DNA of 64,000 nt, taken from contig ASZN01000028.1 of the NCBI GenBank assembly GCA_000406005.1, forward strand, positions 3,551 through 67,550. Direction: 5' to 3'. Below the pieces are notes generated by a model that saw only the letters and a list, made by a program, of their open reading frames with translations, had not been told where the DNA came from and did no database searches. Every line of letters begins with the position of its first letter. Within the stretch, counting starts at the first letter, position 1. The translations under genes were made by a program, and so were the position numbers. The DNA comes from Candidatus Poribacteria bacterium WGA-3G (GTDB taxonomy: Bacteria > Poribacteria > WGA-4E > WGA-3G). Shown here piece by piece: positions 18,063 to 26,810 of this stretch.

Positions 18063-20504
18063 CTACACTGGCGGTTGGGAGGCGACTGGCATTTCTACAG
18101 GAACTTCAGGTTCGACGATAGGTTCTGTCAGTGCGAGTTCCAGTACCTCCATCATGTCGTTGACTTTATGAAAACGGATGCCTTCACGAATCTCTGTTGG
18201 GATGTCCACTTCATCTTTCTCGTTGTCGATAGGGATGACGATGTCAAAGATACCGTTTCGGTATGCGGCGAGTGCTTTCTCTTTTAGGCCGCCGATGGGT
18301 AGTACTCTGCCTCGGAGTGTGATTTCACCTGTCATAGCGATGTCTTTTCTGACGGACTTCTCTGTGAATGCGGAGAGAATCGCTGTCGCGAGGGTGATAC
18401 CTGCGGAGGGACCGTCCTTGGGGACTGCGCCTTCAGGGATGTGGATATGAATATCTTGTTGCTCGAACTGCTTGTCAGATAACCCGAAGGATTCGGATCG
18501 TGAGCGGATATAGGCGACAGCAGTTTGAACAGATTCACGCATGACTTCCTGAAGTTGGCCGGTCATACTGAGTTTGCCTTCGCCTGGCATCGTTGTTGCC
18601 TCAACGGAGACAATATCACCGCCAATTTGCGTCCATACCATCCCGGTAGCGACCCCGATTTCGTCGCGTTCCTCGGCTTTCGTGCGGGTCCACTTAGCGG
18701 GTCCGAGATAGTCGCTCAAGTTATCTAGTGTTATTTCGACGTTGAGATCTGGTGTCTCTTCGGTAACGATCTCTCTTGCGACTTTCCGCATGACAGTGGT
18801 GATTGTGCGTTCGAGGCTTCGGACACCGGCTTCGCGGGTATATTTATGTATCATTTCATAGATGGCATCGTCTCTGAAAGTGATATTATCCGTTGTAAGT
18901 CCGTGCCGTTCGAGCTGTTTTGGGATGAGTCCATTCGGTGTAAAAGTAGTGATGTTATGCTTCTCGAAATCGGTATATCCCGGCAGTTCGATGATTTCCA
19001 TCCGGTCTTGGAGCGGCGCGGGTATCGTAACGCGGGTGTTAGCGGTCGTGATGAACATGACATCGGAGAGATCAAAGGCGATATCCAGGTAATGGTCTCG
19101 GAACGTAGAGTTCTGTTCTGGGTCAAGTACCTCGAGGAGTGCAGAGGCTGGGTCACCTCGAAAATCGGAACTCAATTTATCGATTTCGTCAAGTAGAAAG
19201 AGCGGATTTTTTGACTTCACATCTCGTAGCCCTTGGATGATACGTCCGGGAATCGCACCGATATAGGTGCGTCTGTGTCCACGGATTTCTGCTTCATCGC
19301 GAACGCCCCCGAGCGACATCCTCACGAATTTCCGACCCGTCGCGCGAGCGATGGATTTTCCGAGCGACGTTTTTCCGACGCCTGGCGGGCCGACGAGACA
19401 AATAATAGGTCCTTTTAGATGTTTCACGAGTTGTAAGACAGCGAGATATTCGAGGACGTTCTCTTTCGGTTTTTCCAACCCGTAGTGATCTTCGTCGAGT
19501 ATGCGTTGTGCTTCTGGCAGTTGAAGTTGGTGTTCGGTGCTCTCTTTCCAAGGGAGTGTGAGTATCCAATCCACATAAGTGCGAATGACGCCAGATTCTG
19601 CGGATTGCGGCGGTATCTGTGCGAGCCTATCCAATTCTTTGAGTGCCTTTTCCTCCGCTTCCTCGGACATCCCGGCATTTTTCACCTGTTCTCGGAGTTC
19701 GTCAACTTCAGCGATGTCATCTCTTCCGAGTTCCTTCTGTATCACTTTCATCTGTTCCTGAAGGTAGAATTCTCGGTGTGTTTTCTGGACGGATTCACGT
19801 ACCTGATTGTGGATATCGTCCCAGAGTTCATTGCGTTCGGATGCCTCTTCGAGGAACCGGATAACAAGTTGTAGTCGCTTAATCGGGTTGAGTTCTTCAA
19901 GGGTTTCTTGACGTTCGGACGGTGTGAGTCCGAGGAGCCCGGCGATGGTATCTGCAAGGTGCCCCGGTTCTTCTTGGTCTTTAATACTCCGTTTGACTTC
20001 TTCAGAGGTCAGGTTGTGAGACTGTGAACCTCGTCGCTGTTCTTTTTGTCGTGTTTTTGCGTACTCGCTGAAAAGCTGTTTCGCTTTTTTGACGAGTGCG
20101 GTGGCAGCGTTTGCTAACCCGATTTCTTCATGAACGACTTTCACATCCGCCTTCAAAAAATCGTTCGTTTTTGTATAGCGAAGGACGATGGCGCGCTGCT
20201 CTGCGGCGACAGCGATACGGATGGTGCCGTCTCCGGGTTCATAAGATTCGATGATATTAGCGACAGCACCAATACTGTGGAGATGTTCAGGCGTGATTTC
20301 TTCTGTTTCTTCCGCCTCCACTTTCTGATGAAGCAGGAGGACCCGTCTATCCGAACGGAGTGCGGCATGGACTGCCTGGATCCCCATTTTGCGAGTAGCG
20401 TTTAGAAGAGATTTCGTCCTCGGGAAAACCGTATTGAAATCCGGTGGTAAATAGATAATGGGTAAACTTACCGGTTCATATTCTTTCGTTGCTGTCGAAT
20501 TCAT
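18063..20504 (-). CDS. lon: Lon ATP-dependent protease
   Basis: 813 residues, full length. The N-terminal substrate domain starts at PIIYLPPDFNTVFP; a coiled region follows, then the AAA+ module with GPPGVGKTSLGKSIARATG (Walker A) and FLLDEIDKL (Walker B). The protease domain has VPKDGPSAGITLATAI, giving the catalytic Ser at about 700, and IGGLKEKALAA with Lys at about 743. It degrades misfolded and some regulatory proteins in the cytosol. An insertion of basic residues (KEQRRGSQSHNLTSEEVKRS) interrupts the N-terminal region around 155-175. AAAGGAT precedes the ATG. It follows clpX with a 108-bp repeat-bearing gap, so it may have its own promoter. Confidence 0.97.
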   Translation of the reverse strand: MNSTATKEYEPVSLPIIYLPPDFNTVFPRTKSLLNATRKMGIQAVHAALRSDRRVLLLHQKVEAEETEEITPEHLHSIGAVANIIESYEPGDGTIRIAVAAEQRAIVLRYTKTNDFLKADVKVVHEEIGLANAATALVKKAKQLFSEYAKTRQKEQRRGSQSHNLTSEEVKRSIKDQEEPGHLADTIAGLLGLTPSERQETLEELNPIKRLQLVIRFLEEASERNELWDDIHNQVRESVQKTHREFYLQEQMKVIQKELGRDDIAEVDELREQVKNAGMSEEAEEKALKELDRLAQIPPQSAESGVIRTYVDWILTLPWKESTEHQLQLPEAQRILDEDHYGLEKPKENVLEYLAVLQLVKHLKGPIICLVGPPGVGKTSLGKSIARATGRKFVRMSLGGVRDEAEIRGHRRTYIGAIPGRIIQGLRDVKSKNPLFLLDEIDKLSSDFRGDPASALLEVLDPEQNSTFRDHYLDIAFDLSDVMFITTANTRVTIPAPLQDRMEIIELPGYTDFEKHNITTFTPNGLIPKQLERHGLTTDNITFRDDAIYEMIHKYTREAGVRSLERTITTVMRKVAREIVTEETPDLNVEITLDNLSDYLGPAKWTRTKAEERDEIGVATGMVWTQIGGDIVSVEATTMPGEGKLSMTGQLQEVMRESVQTAVAYIRSRSESFGLSDKQFEQQDIHIHIPEGAVPKDGPSAGITLATAILSAFTEKSVRKDIAMTGEITLRGRVLPIGGLKEKALAAYRNGIFDIVIPIDNEKDEVDIPTEIREGIRFHKVNDMMEVLELALTEPIVEPEVPVEMPVASQPPV

Positions 20505-20518
20505 GTTTTTAATCCTTT

Positions 20519-20611
20519 ATAGTTGTCGGTTGTCAGTTGTCGGTTACAAGAGTCTTTTGATTAAACTGTACCCACTTTAACGGATGACCGATAACCGATG
20601 ACCGATAACTA
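20519..20611. repeat. intergenic CAGTT-type repeat
   Basis: Spacer between clpX and lon with GTTGTCGGTTGTCAGTTGTC on one side and CGATAACCGATGACCGATAA on the other, an inverted pair of the repeat family around an AT-rich centre. Confidence 0.65.
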
Positions 20612-22150
20612 TTATGCGGTTTTAAGTTCTTCGGACTTTTTGTAGATAAGCTGCGGTGGTTCACCGTTCCGGACGGTGTCTTCACTAATATGGCACGCTT
20701 CGACATCATTGAGCGTTGGGAGGCGATAGAGCGTATCAAGCATAATTTTTTCAAAAACGGCTCTTAATCCGCGTGCCCCGGTTTCGCGTTCAATAACTTC
20801 ATCGGCGATGGCTGCGAGTGCTTCATCTTCTACATGGAATTGCACACCTTCGTACGCCAAAAGCCGCTGGTATTGTTTAACGAGCGCGTTCTTCGGTTCC
20901 GTAAGTATACGAATCAAAGCGGATGCGTCTAAGTCATGAAGCGTTGTGACGACGGGAAGCCGCCCGATCAATTCGGGTATAAATCCGTATTTAATGAGAT
21001 CTTTAGGCGTTATTTGTGCAAGGAGTTCGTGGATTTTTGTCTCCTTTTTCGGTTGGATGGGTGATCCGAACCCGATGCTCTGCTTTCCGAGTCTGTCCTT
21101 AATAGTCTTCTCAACGCCGATAAAGGTACCGCCGCAGATGAACAGTACTCTCTTTGTATTCACCTCTATCATCTCTTGGTGTGGATGTTTCCGCCCGCCC
21201 CGCGGGGGTACACTCGCCGTTGTTCCTTCGAGAATCTTCAGTAGTGCTTGCTGAACGCCTTCGCCGGAAACATCACGCGTAATTGACGGATTTTCGGATT
21301 TCCGTGTAATCTTATCAATTTCATCAATATAAATGATACCTGTTTCGGCGCGTGCGATATCACCGTCTGCTGCTTGCACGAGCTTTAGGATAATATTTTC
21401 GACGTCCTCGCCGACGTATCCTGCTTCCGTCAATGTTGTCGCATCGGTAATAGCAAAAGGGACATCTAAAACCTTAGCAAGGGTTTGTGCAAGTAGCGTT
21501 TTCCCTGTGCCTGTTGGTCCGATGAGTAAGATGTTACTCTTATCTAATTCAACATCATCATCCGTATCACCGTGGTGTAAGCGTTTGTAGTGCGTGTAAA
21601 CGGCGACAGATAAGGTCTTTTTAGCGTGTTCTTGACCGATAACGTATGCATCAAGCTTGGTTTTAATTTCTTCAGGTGAAGGTGGCACCGCGGGTATTGT
21701 CTGTTCGCCTTTTGTTCGAGAGTTCGTTGTGCGTGCAGTCTTCGTTTTCGATGGATCGTGATTGCTGTGTCCTTGTGCGTGTCCAGATTTTTGCTGTCTG
21801 TCTTCCGGTCCGTGCTGCCCGTTTACTGTGTCTGTTTTTTTGAAATCCTCAATAGAGAGCGCGAGACTGCCATCTGGATTTCGCACGAGAATGTCGTTAC
21901 ACAATTCAATACACTCGGCAAGACATCTCTCACAGATGTCCGCCTCAAGTCCATTAAAGAGCCTTTCGACATGCGTATTATTTCGTCTACAGAATGCACA
22001 AGAAGCGTTTTCTGCTGTGGATGCTGATAGGCGAACGATACATTCGACACAGATATTGGCATCGCGTCCCTGAAGGAGACGTAAGCGTACCTGTGTACTG
22101 TGTTGTTGGCAGAAAGAGCAGGACACTTCACGATGGGCGGATTCTGACAT
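20612..22150 (-). CDS. clpX: ClpX ATPase with duplicated zinc finger
   Basis: 512 residues against about 410-430 for most ClpX. The AAA+ core is standard: GPTGTGKTLLAQTLAKVLDVPFA (Walker A, residues 211-218), IIYIDEIDKI (Walker B), a GYVGEDVENI pore loop and the RGLRAVFEKIMLD C-terminal domain. It unfolds substrates and feeds them to ClpP. The N-terminus is unusual: two C4 zinc-binding units follow each other, C11-C14-C34-C37 and C51-C54-C73-C76, where ClpX normally has one. A long polar linker (about 105-158) joins them to the AAA+ core. AAAAGGAG precedes the start. It lies 21 bp after clpP. Confidence 0.95.
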   Translation of the reverse strand: MSESAHREVSCSFCQQHSTQVRLRLLQGRDANICVECIVRLSASTAENASCAFCRRNNTHVERLFNGLEADICERCLAECIELCNDILVRNPDGSLALSIEDFKKTDTVNGQHGPEDRQQKSGHAQGHSNHDPSKTKTARTTNSRTKGEQTIPAVPPSPEEIKTKLDAYVIGQEHAKKTLSVAVYTHYKRLHHGDTDDDVELDKSNILLIGPTGTGKTLLAQTLAKVLDVPFAITDATTLTEAGYVGEDVENIILKLVQAADGDIARAETGIIYIDEIDKITRKSENPSITRDVSGEGVQQALLKILEGTTASVPPRGGRKHPHQEMIEVNTKRVLFICGGTFIGVEKTIKDRLGKQSIGFGSPIQPKKETKIHELLAQITPKDLIKYGFIPELIGRLPVVTTLHDLDASALIRILTEPKNALVKQYQRLLAYEGVQFHVEDEALAAIADEVIERETGARGLRAVFEKIMLDTLYRLPTLNDVEACHISEDTVRNGEPPQLIYKKSEELKTA

Positions 22151-22171
22151 AGAGTTCTCCTTTTTAGATGG

Positions 22172-22774
22172 CTATTCGCTCTCTGTGGCACGCTGTGCGA
22201 CAACATGGTCAACGAGTCCGTATTCACGAGCCTGATCCGCAGTCATATAAAAATCTCGATCGGCATCTGTGGAGATCTTCTCAATATTTTGTCCGGTATG
22301 TTCGGCTAAAATAGTATAAAGTCGATCTCGTTCGTGTAAAATTTCTTTTGCATGAATGCTAATATCAGAGGCTTGTCCTGCGATACCGGTTGCCATCGGT
22401 TGATGGATCAATGCTTTTGCGTGAGGTAGCGCGTAGCGTTTGCCGGGCGCTCCTGCTGCGAGCAGAATAGCACCCATACTATAAGCCCTGCCTAAACACC
22501 AAGTTTGTACGTCCGCTTTGATGTACTGCATTGTATCGTAAATTGCCAATCCTGCGGAGACCGAACCGCCGGGTGTGTTAATATAGAGAACGATATCGGC
22601 ATCGGGGTCCTTTCCTTCAAGGAAAAGCATTTGTGCTGTTACGATATTTGCGACGGTGTCATCATCAATTGATGTTCCGATCATAATGATCCGGTCTTCA
22701 AGTAGCCGAGAATAAATATCATAAGATCGCTCACCTCGACCGGTTTGTTCAACGACGACAGGTACAAGATTCAT
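22172..22774 (-). CDS. clpP: ClpP protease subunit
   Basis: 200 residues. The catalytic triad reads Ser99 (GRAYSMGAILLAAGA), His124 (AKALIHQP) and Asp174 (TDADRDFYM). The Ser motif is Gly-Arg-Ala-Tyr-Ser, where most ClpP have Gly-Gln-Ala-Ala-Ser, and the strand before the His is ALPHAKA rather than the more usual ALPNSRI. The triad is complete, so activity is expected. ClpP forms the double-ring peptidase used by ClpX, encoded 21 bp downstream. The start ATG has only a weak A-rich ribosome binding site. Confidence 0.95.
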   Translation of the reverse strand: MNLVPVVVEQTGRGERSYDIYSRLLEDRIIMIGTSIDDDTVANIVTAQMLFLEGKDPDADIVLYINTPGGSVSAGLAIYDTMQYIKADVQTWCLGRAYSMGAILLAAGAPGKRYALPHAKALIHQPMATGIAGQASDISIHAKEILHERDRLYTILAEHTGQNIEKISTDADRDFYMTADQAREYGLVDHVVAQRATESE

Positions 22775-22906
22775 CTTTTTTATTTTATCCGATTAATGTT
22801 TATATTGTTTTTGTAGGGGAACTGGGTATTCCAGCCCTCCTATGATTTTGCTGGTATCTTTTAGCGACGACGGATGGAACAGTTGTATCTATTGAGACAG
22901 CGTAGA

Positions 22907-24211
22907 TCAGGTGATTATGAGTGACTGTTTCGCGGACGCTCGATGGATAAGGAACTGATAGATTTTCTCATGTTGTAGTTGCCCGCGAAAATCTTCCAAT
23001 CGATTGCTTGATTTCAACATGTCAGCGTATCTTTGCGCATCTCGGTTTTGTTGTTCAGCAACACGCCGGATCTCGAATTCTAATTCATCGTCGGATACGT
23101 AAATACCCTCTTCTTCAGCGATTGTGTTGAATATCCAGGACTGCTTGGTTTGTTGGATGACATCTCGCCTGAGTTCATCAGGCAGGGTTTCCATATTAAT
23201 ACCAGCATCTTCAGGCGTTCTCTGTTCGCGTGTGAGTTGCTGTTTCACATTTTGAAGCGTCTGTTGGACGTATTGATCAATTAACGGTTCCGGGATCGTA
23301 ATGTCAATTTTTTCAATAAGTTGCGCCAGCAATTCTGCTTTCTGTTTATCAACATGTGTACTCGTCTCTTCTTCGACCATGTTGTTCCATATCACGCCGT
23401 AAAGTTGAGAATAGTTTTCATATCCGAGGTCTTTTGCGAATTCATCATCCAAGGGCGGTAGATGCTTCTGTGTGATAGCGTGCAGTGTAATCTCATATTG
23501 CGCGGTTTTTCCAGCGAGATCGGGGTTTGGATGTTCTTGTGGAAAATCGATGTCGACGGATTTCGTCTCCGCGACTTGCATGCCGAGTATTGCCTGCTCA
23601 AGGTTTTCGTGCATGCCGCCGACCCCCAGTTCTACATCGATGTCTGTCCTTGATTCGGCATCAATCCGTTCGCCATTAATTAAACATTCCCAATCTATTC
23701 GGACGCAGTCTTTTTCTTCAACGGGGCGTTCACTGTCGAGCGGTTCGTAAGTTGCAGATTGCGCCTGTAGTCGGGTGATATAGGCATCAACATCTTCACG
23801 GGGTACATTGACAGGGTTTTTGTCAGTTACGAGTTCTTCGTAGGGTGGGATATCTATATCGGGTTGAATATCAACCGTGGCTGAGAATGTGAGCGGTTCG
23901 TTTTCCTTAATTTGCAGTTCGTCAAGAGCGGGTGTAAACATGGGTTGAGAGAGCGGATTGAGGTTTTCGCGCTGGATAGCATTTTCGTAAGCGGGAGCGA
24001 TGAGATATCGAACGGCTTCGCTGCTGATATAATCAGGGAATCGGGATTTGAGAATTGCGACTGGCACACGTCCTTTCCGGAAACCGGGGATAGAGACCTG
24101 TGTGCGGAGCGACGCATAAGTTTCCATCAAGGCTGCGTTAACGTCTTCAACGGGAACCTCTATGTCCAGGCGGACTTGCGTGGCATCTAATTTTTCGACT
24201 TGAACTCTCAA
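22907..24211 (-). CDS. tig: trigger factor
   Basis: 434 residues from the TTG at 24211, chosen because GAGG lies 8 nt upstream and the protein then begins LRVQVEKLDATQVRLDIEVP, aligned with the normal trigger factor start; an in-frame TTG at 24238 adds nine residues. GFRKGRVP in the ribosome-binding domain is the signature (F-R-K in the ribosome contact loop). The PPIase domain follows at about 150-235 (VEEKDCVRIDWEC through ITLHAITQK), then the helical C-terminal chaperone arms. It binds nascent chains at the ribosome tunnel exit. It heads the tig-clpP-clpX order common in bacteria. Confidence 0.94.
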   Translation of the reverse strand: MRVQVEKLDATQVRLDIEVPVEDVNAALMETYASLRTQVSIPGFRKGRVPVAILKSRFPDYISSEAVRYLIAPAYENAIQRENLNPLSQPMFTPALDELQIKENEPLTFSATVDIQPDIDIPPYEELVTDKNPVNVPREDVDAYITRLQAQSATYEPLDSERPVEEKDCVRIDWECLINGERIDAESRTDIDVELGVGGMHENLEQAILGMQVAETKSVDIDFPQEHPNPDLAGKTAQYEITLHAITQKHLPPLDDEFAKDLGYENYSQLYGVIWNNMVEEETSTHVDKQKAELLAQLIEKIDITIPEPLIDQYVQQTLQNVKQQLTREQRTPEDAGINMETLPDELRRDVIQQTKQSWIFNTIAEEEGIYVSDDELEFEIRRVAEQQNRDAQRYADMLKSSNRLEDFRGQLQHEKIYQFLIHRASAKQSLIIT

Positions 24212-24444
24212 ACTTTTGTCCTCACGCTGGGTATCCAAATATGGGATACCTTTTGAAGTGTGGTCTCGTTAAAATATTAAAAAAAGACGAACTATGCTTT
24301 GACAGCACAATCCGGTTATTGATCAAACCGACACACTTCTGTAGGGAGTGTGGTTTCACTCTCTATTAAAATTTGGCAATCCCACTCATTTTCGGCTGTT
24401 TTAACCGTTCTGTTCTGGCTGTCCCTTCAGATGAGATACAACTA

Positions 24445-24530
24445 TGGGCGAGGAGGGACTTGAACCCTCACGAGGCGTAACCCCAATAGATCCTAAGTCT
24501 ATCCTGTCTACCAAATTCCAGCACCCGCCC
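24445..24530 (-). tRNA. tRNA-Leu (anticodon UAG)
   Basis: 86 nt. Acceptor GGGCGGG pairs with CTCGCCC (one G-T). Anticodon stem ATAGA/TCTAT encloses CTTAGGA, giving UAG, which reads CUA. It has the long variable arm of class II tRNAs and no encoded CCA. Last gene of the tRNA cluster. Confidence 0.93.
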
Positions 24531-24554
24531 GAATTTTGTGTGCGTTACCGACGA

Positions 24555-24627
24555 TGCGCCGTGAAGGAATCGAACCTTCAACCGCCTGATTAAGAGTCAG
24601 ATGCTCTGCCAATTGAGCTAACGGCGC
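24555..24627 (-). tRNA. tRNA-Lys (anticodon CUU)
   Basis: 73 nt. Acceptor GCGCCGT pairs fully with its 3' strand; loop CTCTTAA gives CUU. T-arm reads GGTTCGATTCC. No encoded CCA. Confidence 0.93.
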
Positions 24628-24683
24628 GCTTGCCCATTGTGCTGTAATGTTTTTAAGACGCGTGCTCGGCACCCATAAGTATT

Positions 24684-24756
24684 CGCGTCCGGAGGGATTC
24701 GAACCCCCAACTTATAGTTCCGAAGACTATTGCTCTATCCATTGAACTACGGACGC
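24684..24756 (-). tRNA. tRNA-Arg (anticodon UCG)
   Basis: 73 nt. Acceptor GCGTCCG pairs fully; anticodon stem ATAGT/ACTAT with loop CTTCGGA gives UCG. Discriminator base is G. No encoded CCA. Confidence 0.92.
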
Positions 24757-24763
24757 TCATGAG

Positions 24764-24836
24764 GGTGGATGATGGGATTTGAACCCACGGCCTCTTGATC
24801 CACAGTCAAGTGCTCTGCCCCTGAGCTACATCCACC
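24764..24836 (-). tRNA. tRNA-His (anticodon GUG)
   Basis: 73 nt. Anticodon stem CTTGA/TCAAG with loop CTGTGGA gives GUG. The 5' end GGTGGATG supplies the extra G at position -1, paired with the C discriminator, as expected for tRNA-His. Confidence 0.93.
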
Positions 24837-24869
24837 ATATTTTGACGTTGCTATCAGTGATATGAAAAG

Positions 24870-24943
<74 letters not shown>

Positions 24944-24966
24944 TCGTGCGATCTGTTCTATTTTGA

Positions 24967-25042
<76 letters not shown>

Positions 25043-25153
25043 AAAAGCGGACACTGTATCGGTTTACAAGCGACACTACCACTGTTAATAGCACTAACGA
25101 GGGACGTAAAATATATCAGGGAGTCGCCCTCACATCCTTCTTTAGTCGTATAA

Positions 25154-25182
25154 ATTATACACTATTTTTTCGCGTATGTCAA
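25154..25182 (-). promoter_or_regulatory. consensus promoter of the tRNA cluster
   Basis: On the minus strand TTGACA (25177-25182), a 17-bp spacer and TATAAT (25154-25159): a perfect sigma-70 type promoter. It points into tRNA-Pro and the five tRNAs behind it. Confidence 0.88.
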
Positions 25183-25300
25183 ATTAAATACGAATAATTC
25201 TTGTGTTTTTTTACAGAGCGTGTTATGCTATTGACACAATTGTAAGGCAAGACTTCAGTGCCTTGTATCCTTGTTTTTCTGCGAACTATGATGCTCTATA

Positions 25301-26206
25301 ATGATGCTGCTGACACCGGAATTTCTGAAGCAACTTGATCCGTTTTACATTCGTACGAACCGCTCGTTTCGTGCGAAATTTAGAGGCGAGCGGCGAAGTC
25401 TCAATCGCGGCATAGGCATGGAATTTGCCGATTATAGGGTCTATGAACCCGGCGATGACTTGCGGCATGTCGATTGGAACATTTACGCCCGTTTAGATAG
25501 ACTTTTCATCAAACTTTTCCATACGGATGAGGCACTACCGCTCACATTGCTTATCGACAATAGCCGCTCTATGGACTTCGGAGCACCTACTAAATTGATG
25601 TGCGTCAAACAGGTCGCAGCGGCATTGGGCTATATCGCCTTGGCATACGCTGACAGTGTGACAGTCTACACCTGTTCGGAACGGCTCTTGCCGGTCCTAC
25701 CGCTCATATCAAGCAAATCGCAATTCCCTCGTTTGACAAGAGTTCTTGAGGCAATTACAGGAGCCGGGCGAACACGTCTGACGGAATGTCTCAAACAATT
25801 TCCGATGTACCAACGACGCGCCGGTATGCTCGTCATACTTTCAGATTTTTTGGACCCGAGCGGTTACACCGACGGACTCAAATTACTCTCTGGATGCGGT
25901 TTCAGTATCACAGCAATCCATGTCGTAAGTCCTGAAGAGACAGACCCGCAAATACACTTAGAAAACAGACCTACCGACGGTGATTGGTTGGTGGAAGATG
26001 CCGAGACAGGTGAAACGAAAGCCGTAACAATCAACGCGGAAACGCTGGCGCAATATAGAAATCAACAGCAGGCGTTTTGTGAGAGTTTGCAACGTTTCTG
26101 TGCGGATCGAGGTGTCGGCTATGTGCAACTCAAGAGCGATATACCGATAGAATCGTTTATCTTAGAGGAACTACATAGGGCAGGTTTCATTCTGAGGAAT
26201 CGTTAA
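25301..26206 (+). CDS. DUF58 domain protein
   Basis: 301 residues. The DUF58 core starts at RAKFRGERRS and continues with GIGMEFADYRVYEPGDDLRHVDWNIYAR, the family signature. LTLLIDNSRSMDFG is a vWA-like strand with a MIDAS-type D-x-S-x-S. DUF58 proteins normally work with a MoxR AAA+ ATPase, often in cell-envelope or metalloenzyme maturation, with the MoxR gene next door. Here the MoxR gene is 18 kb away (44657). Two ATG codons, 25301 and 25304, are both possible. It starts divergently from the tRNA promoter. Confidence 0.9.
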   Translation: MMLLTPEFLKQLDPFYIRTNRSFRAKFRGERRSLNRGIGMEFADYRVYEPGDDLRHVDWNIYARLDRLFIKLFHTDEALPLTLLIDNSRSMDFGAPTKLMCVKQVAAALGYIALAYADSVTVYTCSERLLPVLPLISSKSQFPRLTRVLEAITGAGRTRLTECLKQFPMYQRRAGMLVILSDFLDPSGYTDGLKLLSGCGFSITAIHVVSPEETDPQIHLENRPTDGDWLVEDAETGETKAVTINAETLAQYRNQQQAFCESLQRFCADRGVGYVQLKSDIPIESFILEELHRAGFILRNR

Positions 26207-26218
26207 AGAGGAGGTTTC

Positions 26219-26770
26219 ATGAAGAGACAGATTAGAGAGACGACCTTGGAACTGATTCAAGGCGATATAACCAAATCGGAAGTTGATGCTATCGTGAATG
26301 CTGCGAATAGCGAGCTCATCGGCGGTGGCGGTGTGGATGGTGCAATACGTCGCGCTGGGGGCGATGAAATTGAGCGAGCCTGTGCTGAGATCCGTAGACG
26401 CGAAGGCGGTTGTCCTACCGGTCAAGCTGTTATCACCCCGGGTGGGAATCTGCACGCGAAATATGTGATTCATACAGTTGGACCGGTGTGGAAAGGCGGC
26501 AACTCAGGTGAAGCGGAACTGCTTGCGAGTTGCTATCAGAAGAGCCTCCGCCTCGCTGTAGACAACGACATTCAGAGCATCTCCTTTCCATCTATTAGCA
26601 CCGGTATCTATGGATACCCAACGGAGAAAGCTGCAGTTGTTGCACTGACTGCGGTGAAAGGATTTATGTTCCAAGACAACACTGTGCCAACAACTATCCG
26701 GTTTGTTCTATTTGATGAGGTTACCCATACGTGCTATCTGGACGCTTTACGCACTGTTTTTGGAAAGTAA
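26219..26770 (+). CDS. macro-domain ADP-ribosyl hydrolase, YmdB-like
   Basis: 183 residues, one macro domain of the MacroD/YmdB class. Motifs: LELIQGDITKSEVDAIVNAA followed by NSELIGGGGVDGAI, with the catalytic Asn of NAAN and the Asp of GGVDGAI both present, then GNLHAKYVIHTVGP and SFPSISTGIYGYP. Such enzymes deacetylate O-acetyl-ADP-ribose or remove mono-ADP-ribose from proteins. The gene starts 12 bp after the DUF58 stop with AGAGGAGG as ribosome binding site, so the two are cotranscribed. A second, altered copy is at 37687-38274. Confidence 0.94.
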   Translation: MKRQIRETTLELIQGDITKSEVDAIVNAANSELIGGGGVDGAIRRAGGDEIERACAEIRRREGGCPTGQAVITPGGNLHAKYVIHTVGPVWKGGNSGEAELLASCYQKSLRLAVDNDIQSISFPSISTGIYGYPTEKAAVVALTAVKGFMFQDNTVPTTIRFVLFDEVTHTCYLDALRTVFGK

Positions 26771-26810
26771 GACGTGCTAAACAGTTACTTGTGCTGAAAG
26801 GCACCCGAAA

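Noticed and set aside
24445..24530. tRNA with anticodon UAG read as an amber suppressor
   Set aside because: The anticodon UAG pairs with codon CUA; it is an ordinary tRNA-Leu.
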